Position numbers and translations under genes: made by a program | Notes under the pieces: model-generated | Told to the model about the DNA's origin: nothing | What the model saw: only the letters and a program-made list of their open reading frames with translations | Databases searched by the model: none | In this document: positions 11,434 to 22,081 of the stretch, piece by piece | Numbering within the stretch: the first letter of the stretch is position 1 | Layout: the number at the start of each line of letters is the position of its first letter | Assembly (NCBI GenBank): GCA_025869435.1 | Contig: JAOZVS010000058.1 | Location: 1-64,000 of the forward strand | DNA length: 64,000 nucleotides | Direction of reading: 5' to 3' | From: Zavarzinia sp. | GTDB taxonomy: Bacteria > Pseudomonadota > Alphaproteobacteria > Zavarziniales > Zavarziniaceae

Positions 11434-12975
11434 ATGAACTTCGCCCCTGCCCCCGCCGCCGCCATCGAAGACCGCGCGGCCCTGCGCCTCGTGGTTTCGC
11501 TGGCGCTCGGCCTCGCGGTCTTGCGGCTTGCCGTCCTCTGGATCGGCGCCATGCCGCTCTACCTCGACGAGGCGCAATATTGGTTCTGGGGCCAGGACCT
11601 CGCCTTCGGCTATTTCTCGAAGCCGCCGCTGATCGGCTGGGCCATCGCCGGCACGACCGCGCTCTGCGGCGACTCGGCGGCCTGCGTCAAGGCGGCCTCG
11701 CCCCTCGCCTATGGCATCGCGCCGATCTTCGTCTATCTCTTCGCCCGCAACCTGTTCGGCGTCCGCGTCGGTCTCCTTTCCGGGATCGCCTTCGCCACCC
11801 TGCCCGGCATCGCCTTCTCGGGCTTCATCATTTCGACCGATCCTCTGGTCCTGACCGCCTGGGTCGGCGCCCTCTGGGCCTTCGAGCGGGCGCTGGCGCT
11901 GCGCGGGGCGAAATGGTGGATCCTGACCGGGCTCTTTCTCGGCATCGGCATGTTGGCGAAATACGCCATGGCCTATTTCCTGGTGCCGGCGGCCATCCTG
12001 GTCGCCCTGCAACCGCGAGGCCGACGCCCGGTCGGGGGCTTCCTGCTGGCGGTCGCCATCGGCCTCCTCGTGCTGTCGCCCAATCTGGTCTGGAACGCCC
12101 TCACGGGCTTCGAGACCTTCAAGCACACGGCGGCCAATGCCAGTGTCGGCCAGCATGTCGGCAATATTGCCGGCGTGATCGATTTCCTCGGCGATCAGGT
12201 CGCGATCCTCGGCCCCATTTTCGCGATCGCCCTGCTGGCCCTCTTGGTCCGGCCGCGCGGACTGTTCCGCGATCCGGGCATTCGCTTGCTGGCGTGGTTT
12301 TCCCTGCCCATTCTCGGGCTGCTGATCGCGCAGGCCTTCCTGTCGCGCGCTCATGGCAATTGGGCGGCCGTCGCCTTCCCCGCGCTCTGCGTGCTGATCG
12401 TCGCGGCGCTGGTTCGGCTCGACTCCCCCCGGCTGCTGCGGGCCGCGCTGTGGTTTCATGCTGGCGCCTTCGCCGTGCTGGCGATCGCCCTCGCGGTCGG
12501 CCATGTGCCTTTCCTTGGCCTGACGCGGCAGACCGATCCTTTCCGCTGGATCAGGGGCTGGGACGTGCTGGCGAAAGAGGTGGAGGCGCTTCGCCTCGCC
12601 GATCCCGACCATCCGCTTGCCGTAATCACCACCGAGCGCGGCGCCACGGCCGAACTCATCTACCATCTGCGCGACAGTGGGGCCCTGATCCGCCGCTGGT
12701 CGCCCGAGGGCACGCCGCCGGAAGATCATTTCGCCATGGTGCTGGATCTCGCCGACGCGAAGGGCTGTGATGCCGTGATCGTGTCGCGCCGGAACAGCCT
12801 GCCGCCCGACCTCGCCGCGGCCTTCACGGCGCTGGGGCCGCCGGCCGAAGTGGCGATGCGGCCCTATGCCGATCCGAAGGGCACCTACTACCTCTTCATC
12901 GGGCGCGGCTTCGGCGGCACACCGGAAAGCGCGGGATCTTGCCGCTCTATCACCCGCACCGGGCGGAGGCTATAG
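11434..12975 (+). CDS. Glycosyltransferase family 39 / ArnT-like membrane protein
   Basis: YLDEAQYWFWGQDLAFGYFSKPPLIGW acidic first-loop motif followed by multiple TM segments. Confidence 0.86.
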   Translation: MNFAPAPAAAIEDRAALRLVVSLALGLAVLRLAVLWIGAMPLYLDEAQYWFWGQDLAFGYFSKPPLIGWAIAGTTALCGDSAACVKAASPLAYGIAPIFVYLFARNLFGVRVGLLSGIAFATLPGIAFSGFIISTDPLVLTAWVGALWAFERALALRGAKWWILTGLFLGIGMLAKYAMAYFLVPAAILVALQPRGRRPVGGFLLAVAIGLLVLSPNLVWNALTGFETFKHTAANASVGQHVGNIAGVIDFLGDQVAILGPIFAIALLALLVRPRGLFRDPGIRLLAWFSLPILGLLIAQAFLSRAHGNWAAVAFPALCVLIVAALVRLDSPRLLRAALWFHAGAFAVLAIALAVGHVPFLGLTRQTDPFRWIRGWDVLAKEVEALRLADPDHPLAVITTERGATAELIYHLRDSGALIRRWSPEGTPPEDHFAMVLDLADAKGCDAVIVSRRNSLPPDLAAAFTALGPPAEVAMRPYADPKGTYYLFIGRGFGGTPESAGSCRSITRTGRRL

Positions 12976-12984
12976 TCGCGCGCC

Positions 12985-14112
12985 ATGAGTCGCATGACTT
13001 CCTATATCAGGCGCCAGATCGCCGGCCCGATGATTTTCTTCACGCTGACGCTGACCGGCGTGATGCTGGTCGGCCAGTCGCTGCGCACCGTCGACCTGAT
13101 CGTGAACAAGGGCCTGTCGCTGCAGACCCTGCTGGAATTGACCGCCCTGCTGATCCCCGGCGCGCTGTCGATGATCCTGCCCTTGTCGCTGTTCTGCGCC
13201 GTGATGTTCGCCTTCTACCGCCTGTGGCAGGACAGCGAGTTGATCGTGATGGCGGCGTCCGGCATCTCGGTCTGGCGCCTGATCCGGCCGGCGGTCGAGC
13301 TCGCCCTGGTGGTCACCGCCATTTCCCTCGCGCTCAATGTCTATGTGACGCCGCTCGGCCTGCGCTCCTTCCGCAACGAAATCACGGAAATCCGGGGCGA
13401 TCTGGCCGCCGTCTTCCTGCAGGACGGTGAATTCACCGAGCCGGTCAACGGGTTGACCGTCTATGTCCGCGAGCGCCTGTCGACCGGCGAACTCCGCGGC
13501 ATTCTCGTCTATGACGCGCGCCGTCCCGACATGGCCGTGACCATGATGGCCGAGCGGGGCACCCTGCTGCCGGAAGGCGAAGGCACCAAGGTGCTGCTGA
13601 TGAACGGCAACCGGCAGGAAAGCGAGCTTTTCACCGGCAAGGGCTCCTACCTCAGTTTCGAGCGTTATGTCCTCGACCTCGGCTCCTTCGGCGGGGCGAA
13701 CGACGTCCGCTGGCTGAAACCGGGCGAGCGCTTCCTGACCGAACTTCTGCCGCCCTATACCACCCCGGCCGATCAGGAAAACGCCGCCAAACTGCTGACC
13801 GAGGCGCACAAGCGCCTGTCGTCGCCGCTCTATGCCCTGCCGCTCGCGCTGATCGCGGCCTGCGGCCTTTTGTCGGGCGAATATTCCCGGCGGGGCAAAT
13901 ATCTCCGCTCGGCCATCGCCGCCGTGCTCGCCCTCGCGCTCCGCGTCAGCGAACTCGGGGTCTCGGGTCTCGTCACCTCGATGCCGGCGCTGGCGCCCCT
14001 GCTTTATTTCGTGCCGCTGTCCGCGACCTTCATCGCTCTCTGGGTGCTGAGGCCGCCCCGCCGCTCCGTCCCCGCCGAGGCGCCGCCCGGGCTGAACGTG
14101 GAGGCCGTCTGA
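12985..14112 (+). CDS. lptF: LPS export ABC transporter permease LptF
   Basis: MSRMTSYIRRQIAGPMIFFTLTLTGVMLVGQSL; YjgP/YjgQ family; followed by lptG-lptD. Confidence 0.93.
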   Translation: MSRMTSYIRRQIAGPMIFFTLTLTGVMLVGQSLRTVDLIVNKGLSLQTLLELTALLIPGALSMILPLSLFCAVMFAFYRLWQDSELIVMAASGISVWRLIRPAVELALVVTAISLALNVYVTPLGLRSFRNEITEIRGDLAAVFLQDGEFTEPVNGLTVYVRERLSTGELRGILVYDARRPDMAVTMMAERGTLLPEGEGTKVLLMNGNRQESELFTGKGSYLSFERYVLDLGSFGGANDVRWLKPGERFLTELLPPYTTPADQENAAKLLTEAHKRLSSPLYALPLALIAACGLLSGEYSRRGKYLRSAIAAVLALALRVSELGVSGLVTSMPALAPLLYFVPLSATFIALWVLRPPRRSVPAEAPPGLNVEAV

Positions 14113-14113
14113 C

Positions 14114-15220
14114 ATGCTGCGTCTTGCCCCGGTCTTCGCGCTCTACATGATGCGGCGCTATCTTTCCGGCCTCGCCCTCGTCTTCGCGCCGGTGGTCGCC
14201 CTCATCTACATGGTCGACCTGCTGGAATTGACCCGGCGGGCGTCGCGGGTGAATGGCACCGACGTCGACTTCTTCACCCTGATGCAGATGTCGGCGATGA
14301 AACTGCCGGGCCTCGCCACCATGGCCCTGCCCTTCGCCTGTCTGTTCGGCGCCATGTGGACCTTCGCCCGCATGACCCGGTCCAACGAACTGGTGATCGC
14401 GCGGGCGGCCGGGCTTTCGGTCTGGCAGTTCCTTGCGCCGCCGATGATGGTCGCGCTGCTGCTGGGCATTTTCACCGTGGGTGTGATCAACCCGTGGACG
14501 GCGGCGCTGAACTACCATTACCGCCAGCTCGAATCCTTCTACATCAAGGGCACCTCCTCGAGCCTGTCGACCGTGACCGAAAGCGGCATCTGGCTGCGCC
14601 AGTCGGACGAACAGGGCAGCGCCGTCATCCACGCCCTGGCTGCTTCGGACGGTGGCCTGCGGCTGAGCGCCGTCGTCGTCTTCATGTTCGACCCGCGCGA
14701 GAAATTCCTGCGCCGGGTCGAAGCCTTCAGCGCCAAATACGACAATGACGTCTGGACCCTGAGCGATGTCTGGCTGATCGAGCCCGATCTTCAGGCCAAG
14801 GCCGTTCCGGTCTACCGTCTGGCCACCAATCTGCACCCCGAGGACATCCAGCAGAGCCTGGCCAATCCCGACTCGATTTCCTTCTGGGCGATTCCCGACT
14901 TCGCCAAGCGGCTCGAGGCGGCCGGCTTCTCTTCCACCCGCTATCTCGTGCAGTGGCACAGCCTCGCCTCGCTCCCCCTCATCCTGTGCTCGATGGTGCT
15001 GGTGGCCGCGACGGTTTCCCTGCGCAACTCCCGCCGCGGCGGCGTCGCCATGCTGATCGGCCTCGGCGGCATCGCGGGATTCGTGCTTTTCGTGGTTTCC
15101 GACATTGCCCGGGCTCTTGGCATCGCCGAAAGTGTCCCGATCATTCTTGCTTCCTGGGGGCCCGCGATCGCCGCGACCCTGGTCGGCATTTCGCTCCTGT
15201 TTCATATGGAAGATGGTTGA
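14114..15220 (+). CDS. lptG: LPS export ABC transporter permease LptG
   Basis: MMRRYLSGLALVFAPVVALIYMVDLLELTRRA...; YjgP/YjgQ family. Confidence 0.93.
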   Translation: MLRLAPVFALYMMRRYLSGLALVFAPVVALIYMVDLLELTRRASRVNGTDVDFFTLMQMSAMKLPGLATMALPFACLFGAMWTFARMTRSNELVIARAAGLSVWQFLAPPMMVALLLGIFTVGVINPWTAALNYHYRQLESFYIKGTSSSLSTVTESGIWLRQSDEQGSAVIHALAASDGGLRLSAVVVFMFDPREKFLRRVEAFSAKYDNDVWTLSDVWLIEPDLQAKAVPVYRLATNLHPEDIQQSLANPDSISFWAIPDFAKRLEAAGFSSTRYLVQWHSLASLPLILCSMVLVAATVSLRNSRRGGVAMLIGLGGIAGFVLFVVSDIARALGIAESVPIILASWGPAIAATLVGISLLFHMEDG

Positions 15221-17439
15221 TGGCCGCCCGACGCCCCGTGAACGACATGTCCCGGCCGAGCCTGCGCACCCTGCGCAACCGGACGGCCATTGCCCTGGTG
15301 CTCGGCCTCGTCGCCATCGGCGGGCCGACCCTCGCGGTTGCCCAGAGCCTGCCAGGCGGCATCGCGACGCCCGAAGGGCCGGTGCAGATCATCGCCGACG
15401 AAATCATCTACAATCCGAACAGCCATACGGTCACCGCCACCGGCAAGGTGGAAATCGCCCAGGGCGAACGGGTGCTGATGGCCGACAAGATCACCTATTT
15501 CGAGGACAGCCGGATCGTCGCGGCCAGCGGCAATGTCTCGCTGCTGGAGCCGAGCGGGGAAGTACTCTTCGCCGACTATGTCGAGCTCGACGACCAGCTG
15601 CGCGAGGGGTTCGTCCAGACCATCAAGCTGCTGTTCGCTGATGATTCCCGCGCCGCCGCGGTCCGGGCGATCCGGCGCGACGGCAATGTGACGACCCTCG
15701 AACAGGCGGTCTACAGCCCTTGCCTGCCCTGCGTCGAACACCCCGAGCGGGCGCCGCTGTGGCAGGTCAAGGCGGTCAAGGTCACCCACGACCAGGCGGC
15801 CAAGAAAATCGAATATGAGGACGCGACCTTCGAGGTCTTCGGCGTTCCCGTCGCCTACACGCCCTATTTCTCCCACCCCGACCCCAGCGTGAAGCGCCTC
15901 AGCGGCTTCCTCTCGCCCCGGATCGGCGGCAGCGACCGGCTCGGCTACCATATCGCCACGCCCTATTTCTGGGCGATCGACGACGCCACCGACCTGACCC
16001 TGACGCCGCATTACACGACCGAGGAAGGCCCCTATGTCACCGGCGACTACCGGCAACTGTTCTCGAAGGGCCAGTTGCTCGCGCAGTTCAGCGCCGGTTA
16101 CGGCAATTCATATTCCGATGATGGCACGGATACCGGCGATGACGCCTTCCGCGGTCACCTCTTCGCCAAGGGCGACTGGCAGGTGAACGACAACTGGCGC
16201 ATCGGCTTCAATGCCGAACGGGCGACATCGGATACCTATCTGAAACGTTTCAGCTTCTCGTCCCCCAATTACCTGACCTCGGACATCTATGCCGAGGGCT
16301 TCTATGGCCGCTCCTACGCCTCGATCATCAGCTACAGCTTCCAGGATCTGCGCAATTCCGCCGATCCGGGCCAGACCCCGCTGGTGCTGCCGCTGGGCTA
16401 TGCCAGCTGGGTGGTCGAGCCCGAACAGATCGGCGCCCGCCTGGACCTGACCGCCAGCGGCATCGCCATCAGCCGGGACGAAGGCACCAGCCAGCGCCGC
16501 TTCAGCCTGGGCGCCGCCTGGCAACGGCCCTGGATCACCGATCTCGGCACCGTCTTCACCCTCGACCTGTCGGTTCGCGGCGACGTCTTCAACAGCGAGG
16601 ATGTCTATGTTGATGGCGACACAAATAACGACCTCTCGGGCTCGACGACGCGCCTTCTGCCCAAGGCCTCGCTCGAGATGCGCTATCCCCTGGTGCGCTC
16701 CATGGAGGGTGGCCGCCATGTGATCGAGCCGATCGCGCAAATCGTCCTTGCCCCCAGCGTTCCCCTGTCCAGCAAGATCTCGAACGAAGACAGCCAGAAC
16801 TTCGAGTTCGATGACACCAATCTCTTCGCCGTCAACCGCTTCAGCGGTTACGATCGCTGGGATTCGGGATCGCGCTTCGTCTACGGCCTGCGCAGCGCCT
16901 ATTACGGCGACGACGGCACCACCCTCTCGGTCTTCTTCGGCGAAAGCTACGAATTCAACGAGACCAACGAAGTCTATGACGACAGCGCGGGGATCGGTCA
17001 CGGCCGTTCGGATTTCGTCGGCGCCATCACCTACACGCCGACCTACTGGCTCGAGCTGCAGCACAACTTCCGCCTGGACAAGGAAGACCTGTCGTTCAAC
17101 CGCAACGACATAAGGGCGATCATCACCGGCAAGCGCGTGCAGGCCTATATCGGCTATACCTCGGTGAAGGATGCCAGCGGCGTGGCGAACCAGACCGACC
17201 GCGACGAAATCTATATCGCCGGCCAGGCCAAGGTGACCGAAAACTGGAGCGTCTACGGCGACACCCGGCAACGGCTGAACGATTCCAATACCTCGCTCTC
17301 GACCGGTCTCGGCATCTTCTACACCGACGAATGCATCGAGGTCGGCACCGTCTACCGCCGCGACACGACGCGCGATCGCGACATCGAACCGGATACCTCC
17401 GTCAATGTCGTGCTTCGCCTGCGCAATCTCGGAATGTAA
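15220..17439 (+). CDS. lptD: LPS-assembly protein LptD
   Basis: ATGA overlap with lptG; signal peptide, OstA-like N-domain (PVQIIADEIIYNPNSHTVTATGKVEIAQGERVLMADKITYFEDS), C-terminal beta-barrel. Confidence 0.94.
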   Translation: MAARRPVNDMSRPSLRTLRNRTAIALVLGLVAIGGPTLAVAQSLPGGIATPEGPVQIIADEIIYNPNSHTVTATGKVEIAQGERVLMADKITYFEDSRIVAASGNVSLLEPSGEVLFADYVELDDQLREGFVQTIKLLFADDSRAAAVRAIRRDGNVTTLEQAVYSPCLPCVEHPERAPLWQVKAVKVTHDQAAKKIEYEDATFEVFGVPVAYTPYFSHPDPSVKRLSGFLSPRIGGSDRLGYHIATPYFWAIDDATDLTLTPHYTTEEGPYVTGDYRQLFSKGQLLAQFSAGYGNSYSDDGTDTGDDAFRGHLFAKGDWQVNDNWRIGFNAERATSDTYLKRFSFSSPNYLTSDIYAEGFYGRSYASIISYSFQDLRNSADPGQTPLVLPLGYASWVVEPEQIGARLDLTASGIAISRDEGTSQRRFSLGAAWQRPWITDLGTVFTLDLSVRGDVFNSEDVYVDGDTNNDLSGSTTRLLPKASLEMRYPLVRSMEGGRHVIEPIAQIVLAPSVPLSSKISNEDSQNFEFDDTNLFAVNRFSGYDRWDSGSRFVYGLRSAYYGDDGTTLSVFFGESYEFNETNEVYDDSAGIGHGRSDFVGAITYTPTYWLELQHNFRLDKEDLSFNRNDIRAIITGKRVQAYIGYTSVKDASGVANQTDRDEIYIAGQAKVTENWSVYGDTRQRLNDSNTSLSTGLGIFYTDECIEVGTVYRRDTTRDRDIEPDTSVNVVLRLRNLGM

Positions 17440-17588
17440 TCGAATATGTTCCACCTCCGCTCACGAGCCGCAGGGCTTTCCCTTCCGCCGGCCAGGGACT
17501 ATGCTGCGCCGACCGGATTGCGGTCCGTGAACCACTGCGGGCGGCCCCTGCCCCGATGAACGGCAACCGACCAGAAGATCGATCGACA

Positions 17589-18902
17589 ATGCGCTTATTC
17601 GTCCTTACTGCGGTCTACTCACTGGCCCTCGCCCTTCTCGTCACCGGAACGACGGACAGCGCCGCGGCCCAGGCCACGCCACGCGGCCAGGCACCGGCCG
17701 CGCCGCCCCCCGCGACGGAAGTCGGCATCGCCGCCGTCGTCAACGACGAGATGGTTTCGGCCTTCGACGTCGAACAGCGCGTGCGCCTGCTTCTCGTCAC
17801 CACCGGCGTTCCCTACAGCCCGGAAGCGGCCAGGGCCGCCCGGCTGACCGCCCTGCGATCGCTGGTCGACGAGGCGCTCGAGCTGCAGGAAGCCCGCAAG
17901 CAGGGCGTCACCATCACCGAGGAACAGGTGGAACAGAGCTTCCAGCAGGTCCTGCAGTCGAACAAGGTGACGCTGGAACAATTCGACCAGCTGATGAAAC
18001 AGGCCGGCACTTCCGCCACCACGCTGAAGCGTCAGCTGCGGGCCGAACTGGCCTGGAACCAGGTGGTGTCACGGCGCTATCAGGGCCGCCTGTCGGTCGG
18101 TGCCGAGCAGATTCAGGCGGCCGTCGACCGCATCAAGGCCAACGCGGGTCGGCCCGAAAGCCTCGTCTCCGAACTCATGGTCGCGGTCGACAATCCCGAA
18201 CAGGAAGGCCCGGCCCGAGCCCTGGCCCAGCAATTGTTCGACCAGATTCGCGGCGGTGCCCGCTTCTCGGCCCTGGCGCGGCAATATTCGCAGGCGCCCT
18301 CGGCCGCCAATGGCGGCGATATCGGCTGGATCCTGCCCGGCCAGTTGTCCAGCGAACTCGACGACACCCTTGGCCAGATGCAGGTGAATTCCATTTCACC
18401 GCCGGTACGCGCGCCCGGCGGCTGGTACATCCTCGGCATCCGCGACCGCCGGCAGACCCAGCCGCCGCCGCCCGAAGTGGTTCTGGTCGAACTGAAACAG
18501 CTGTTCGTCCCGGCCAATATCTCGGCGGATGCCGCCACCATCGACCAGCTGACCGCGCAACTGAATGACGTCAAGTCGTCGATCAGCGGCTGTTCGGTGC
18601 CGCGCAATGTCCTCGACAGCCTGCCCGACGCCACCTTCGGCGATGTCGGCCGCCTGAACATCAAGGATCTGCCGGTCGAATATCGCAACGCCATCGACGG
18701 CCTGAAGGTCGGCGAGGCCGGCGGTCCGGTCCGTTCGACCGATGGCCTGCATCTTCTCGTGCTGTGCGGTCGCGACGACCAGACCCAGAACGCCATGATG
18801 CGCGACGCCGTGCAGCGCAGCCTCGAAGACCAGCAGATGGCCATGCTGGCGCGGCGTTACCTGCGCGATCTGCGCCGGACGGCGACGATCGAGGTCCGCT
18901 GA
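17589..18902 (+). CDS. surA: Periplasmic peptidyl-prolyl isomerase/chaperone SurA
   Basis: Signal peptide, EVGIAAVVNDEMVSAFDVEQRV SurA_N and parvulin PPIase domains; sits between lptD and pdxA. Confidence 0.92.
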   Translation: MRLFVLTAVYSLALALLVTGTTDSAAAQATPRGQAPAAPPPATEVGIAAVVNDEMVSAFDVEQRVRLLLVTTGVPYSPEAARAARLTALRSLVDEALELQEARKQGVTITEEQVEQSFQQVLQSNKVTLEQFDQLMKQAGTSATTLKRQLRAELAWNQVVSRRYQGRLSVGAEQIQAAVDRIKANAGRPESLVSELMVAVDNPEQEGPARALAQQLFDQIRGGARFSALARQYSQAPSAANGGDIGWILPGQLSSELDDTLGQMQVNSISPPVRAPGGWYILGIRDRRQTQPPPPEVVLVELKQLFVPANISADAATIDQLTAQLNDVKSSISGCSVPRNVLDSLPDATFGDVGRLNIKDLPVEYRNAIDGLKVGEAGGPVRSTDGLHLLVLCGRDDQTQNAMMRDAVQRSLEDQQMAMLARRYLRDLRRTATIEVR

Positions 18903-18906
18903 CCCC

Positions 18907-19911
18907 ATGCCGGACCTCGCCCCGCTGGCCCTGACCTGCGGCGAGCCGGCGGGCATCGGGGCGGAAATCGCCCTCAAGGCCTGGATCGAGCGCGGCGAGC
19001 ATTCGCCGCGCTTCGTCCTTCTGGACCAGCCCGCCCGCCTTGCCCGTCTTGCCGAACGTCTCGGCCTCAACGTGCCGCTGGCGCAGGTCGGCAGCCTGGC
19101 CGAGGTCGACGCCCAGCTTTTCGCCGAAGCCCTGCCGGTCCTGCCGCTCGAAGCCCCGATCCATGGCGAGGCGGGCCGGGTGGACGAAGCCGACGCGCCC
19201 GCCATCGTCGAATCGATCACGCGGGCCGTGCGTCTTGCCCAGGCCGGCGAGGTCGCGGCCGTCGTCACCAATCCCATTCGCAAGCAGTCGCTGAAAGCGG
19301 TCGGTCTCGACCATCCCGGCCATACGGAATTTCTCGCCGCCCTTGCCGGCGGTGGCGCCCGCTCGGTCATGATGCTGGCCTCGCCGCGCCTCCGCGTCAC
19401 GCTGGTCACGGTCCATGTGCCGCTGGCGGCGGTGCCCGGCCTCTTGTCGGTTCCGGCCATTCTCGAGGTCGCGCGGGCGACGGCGCGGGCGCTGCGCCAG
19501 GATTTCGCCATCGCCGCCCCTCGCCTCGCCGTCATCGGGTTGAACCCCCACGCGGGCGAGTCTGGCCTTCTCGGCCGCGAGGAGATCGAGATCATCGCCC
19601 CGGCGATCGCCACCCTGCGGGCCGAGGGGATCGATGCCTTCGGCCCGGTGCCGCCCGATGCCGCCTTCCACGCCGCCGCCCGCAACCGCTATGACGCCGC
19701 GATCTGCATGTATCACGACCAGGGCCTGATCCCGCTGAAGACCCTCGATTTCGACGAAGGGGTGAATGTCACCCTGAACCTGCCCTTCGTCCGCACCTCG
19801 CCCGATCATGGCACCGCCCTCGATATCGCCGGCACCGGCAAGGCCAATCCGCAGAGCCTGATGTCCGCCCTCGCCATGGCCGCCGCCATGGCCAAGGCCC
19901 GCGCCGTATGA
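18907..19911 (+). CDS. pdxA: 4-hydroxythreonine-4-phosphate dehydrogenase
   Basis: [60 protein letters not shown]. Confidence 0.95.
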   Translation: MPDLAPLALTCGEPAGIGAEIALKAWIERGEHSPRFVLLDQPARLARLAERLGLNVPLAQVGSLAEVDAQLFAEALPVLPLEAPIHGEAGRVDEADAPAIVESITRAVRLAQAGEVAAVVTNPIRKQSLKAVGLDHPGHTEFLAALAGGGARSVMMLASPRLRVTLVTVHVPLAAVPGLLSVPAILEVARATARALRQDFAIAAPRLAVIGLNPHAGESGLLGREEIEIIAPAIATLRAEGIDAFGPVPPDAAFHAAARNRYDAAICMYHDQGLIPLKTLDFDEGVNVTLNLPFVRTSPDHGTALDIAGTGKANPQSLMSALAMAAAMAKARAV

Positions 19912-20744
19912 GCATCGACGACCTGCCCCCCTTGCGCGACGTGATCGCGCGCCATGGCCTTGCTGCGAAAAAGACGCTGGGCCAGAATTTCCTCCTCGAT
20001 CTCAACATCACCGCGCGGATCGCCCGGGCGGCCGAAATCGTGCCCGGCGACCTTGTCTATGAAGTCGGCCCCGGCCCCGGCGGGCTGACCCGCGCCTTGC
20101 TCGCGGCAGGCGCGACGGTGGTCGCGGTCGAGCGGGACGAGCGCTGCCTGGAAGCCCTGGCGGAAATCGCCGCCGCCTATGAGCCGGGCCGGCTGACCGT
20201 GATCCCGGGCGATGCCCTCGAGATCGACGAAGCGGCGGTGCTGGGCGGGCAGCCGGCGAAGATCGTCGCCAATCTGCCCTATAACGTCGGCACCGCCCTG
20301 CTCATCCGTTGGCTGTCGGCCGATCCCTGGCCGCCCTGGTGGCGCTCGCTCACCCTGATGTTCCAGCGCGAGGTGGCCGAGCGGCTGACCGCGGCACCGC
20401 GCGACGACGCCTATTCCCGTCTGTCGATCCTGGCGCAATGGCGGTGCCGGGTGCGCCATCATTTCGACCTGAACCCCAAGGCCTTCGTGCCGCCGCCCAA
20501 GGTCACCTCGACCGTCGTCGGCCTGTGGCCGATGGCGGCGCCCGAGCATGACTGCCGCCTGTCGTCGCTGGAGCGGGTGACGGCCCAGGCTTTCGGCCAG
20601 CGCCGCAAGATGCTGCGCCAGAGCCTGAAGGGCCTCGGCATCCCGCCCGAGACCCTGCTGGAGACGGCGGGGATCGCCCCGACCGCGAGGGCCGAGGAAC
20701 TCGGCATCGCGGAATTCGCCCGCCTCGCCCGGCAGTTGCCCTGA
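19908..20744 (+). CDS. rsmA: 16S rRNA (adenine(1518)-N(6)/adenine(1519)-N(6))-dimethyltransferase
   Basis: [50 protein letters not shown]; 4-bp overlap with pdxA. Confidence 0.95.
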   Translation: MSIDDLPPLRDVIARHGLAAKKTLGQNFLLDLNITARIARAAEIVPGDLVYEVGPGPGGLTRALLAAGATVVAVERDERCLEALAEIAAAYEPGRLTVIPGDALEIDEAAVLGGQPAKIVANLPYNVGTALLIRWLSADPWPPWWRSLTLMFQREVAERLTAAPRDDAYSRLSILAQWRCRVRHHFDLNPKAFVPPPKVTSTVVGLWPMAAPEHDCRLSSLERVTAQAFGQRRKMLRQSLKGLGIPPETLLETAGIAPTARAEELGIAEFARLARQLP

Positions 20745-20839
20745 AGATTGGATCCCGTCCGCTGCATGACACACCCGCCCGGGCGGCTGATGCCGGCCCG
20801 GGGTGTCGCTGTTAGGCTTGCCCGCCCTGCCCGGAAGCC

Positions 20840-22075
20840 TTGCCCGTGACCGTCCTGCCCGATGATGCCCTCCCCTTGTCGCTGCGCCGATCGCCGCCCT
20901 TCATCATGTTCTGGATATCGCGGGTGCTCGGCTCCCTCGCCTTCCAGATGTCGTCGGTCGCCTTCAGCTGGCTGATCTACGATCTGACCGACAGCGCCTA
21001 TCTCCTGGGATTGGCGGGGCTTGCCCAGTTCCTGCCCATGGTGCTGCTGACCTTCGTCGTCGGCTCGGTCGCCGATCGTTTCGACCGGCGGCGCATCGTC
21101 AGCCTGTCGCAGATCGTTCAGGGCCTGACCATCGCCGTGCTGACGGTCGGCACCGTGACCGGCCTGATGGGCGTTTCGGCGATTTTCACCGGGCTGGTCA
21201 TCCTCGGCGCCGCCCGCACGTTCGAGCGGCCGGCCATGGCCGCCCTGCTGCCCGGTATCGTGCCCCTGTCGGTCCTGCCGCGCGCGGTCGCTGTTTCCTC
21301 CTCGGCGATGCAGACGGCGACCATCCTCGGCCCCTCGCTAGGCGGTCTCCTGTTCGCCTTCGGTGCCTATGTCCCGCTCGGCCTGTCCGCCCTTCTGTTC
21401 CTGTTTGCCGCCGTATCGCTCGTACCCCTGCGCCTGCGCGAGAAACCGCGCCCCGCCGAGCCCATGAGCCTGTCGACCGCCTTTCTCGGCCTGTCCTTCA
21501 TCCGCCGGCGCCCGATCCTGCTGGGTGCCCTGTCGCTCGACATGGTGGCTGTGCTGCTGGGCGGCTTCACCGCGCTTCTGCCGATCTTCGCGCGCGATAT
21601 CCTCCACGCCGGTCCCTGGGGCCTCGGGCTGCTGCGCGCGGCACCGGCCGTTGGCGCCGTGCTGATGTCCGTTTTCATCGATCGCCTGGATCTCGAGCGG
21701 GGCGTGGGCACCAAGCTCTTCGCCTCGGTCGTCGTCTTTGGCCTGTGCACCGTGATCTTCGCCGCCTCGACCAATCTTGCCCTGTCGATCGCCGCGCTGA
21801 TCGTCCTTGGCGCCGCCGACAATATCTCGGTCGTGATCCGTCAGAGCCTCGTCCAGTTGTCGACACCCGACGACATGCGCGGCCGGGTCAATGCCGTGAA
21901 TTCACTGTTCATCGGCGCCTCGAACCAACTGGGCGAATTCGAGTCCGGCATGACCGCGGGCCTGTTCGGCGTGGTCGAGGCCGGCATCATCGGCGGCATC
22001 GGCACGATCGCTGTCGCGATCGCCTGGATGCATCTGTTTCCCAGCCTGAGAAAGGCGGAAAGACTGGCGCCCTGA
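20840..22075 (+). CDS. MFS transporter (enterobactin exporter-like family)
   Basis: About 12 hydrophobic segments, FWISRVLGSLAFQMSSVAFSWLIYDLTDSAYLLGLAGLAQFLP; TTG start assumed. Confidence 0.85.
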   Translation: MPVTVLPDDALPLSLRRSPPFIMFWISRVLGSLAFQMSSVAFSWLIYDLTDSAYLLGLAGLAQFLPMVLLTFVVGSVADRFDRRRIVSLSQIVQGLTIAVLTVGTVTGLMGVSAIFTGLVILGAARTFERPAMAALLPGIVPLSVLPRAVAVSSSAMQTATILGPSLGGLLFAFGAYVPLGLSALLFLFAAVSLVPLRLREKPRPAEPMSLSTAFLGLSFIRRRPILLGALSLDMVAVLLGGFTALLPIFARDILHAGPWGLGLLRAAPAVGAVLMSVFIDRLDLERGVGTKLFASVVVFGLCTVIFAASTNLALSIAALIVLGAADNISVVIRQSLVQLSTPDDMRGRVNAVNSLFIGASNQLGEFESGMTAGLFGVVEAGIIGGIGTIAVAIAWMHLFPSLRKAERLAP

Positions 22076-22081
22076 GCCGCT

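Noticed and set aside
10669-12729. 686-aa minus-strand ORF
   Set aside because: Shadow of pepA/GT39 coding DNA, low-complexity EGDRQ-rich translation with no domain motifs
9828-12770. 980-aa plus-strand ORF antisense to pepA
   Set aside because: Composition (Gly/Arg/His/Asp-rich) is typical of a GC-rich shadow frame; the opposite strand encodes convincing PepA, and the downstream part overlaps the GT39 gene in another frame
12970-15205. Long minus-strand ORFs (12970-14115, 14030-15205) over lptF/lptG
   Set aside because: Antisense shadow frames of conserved transporter genes
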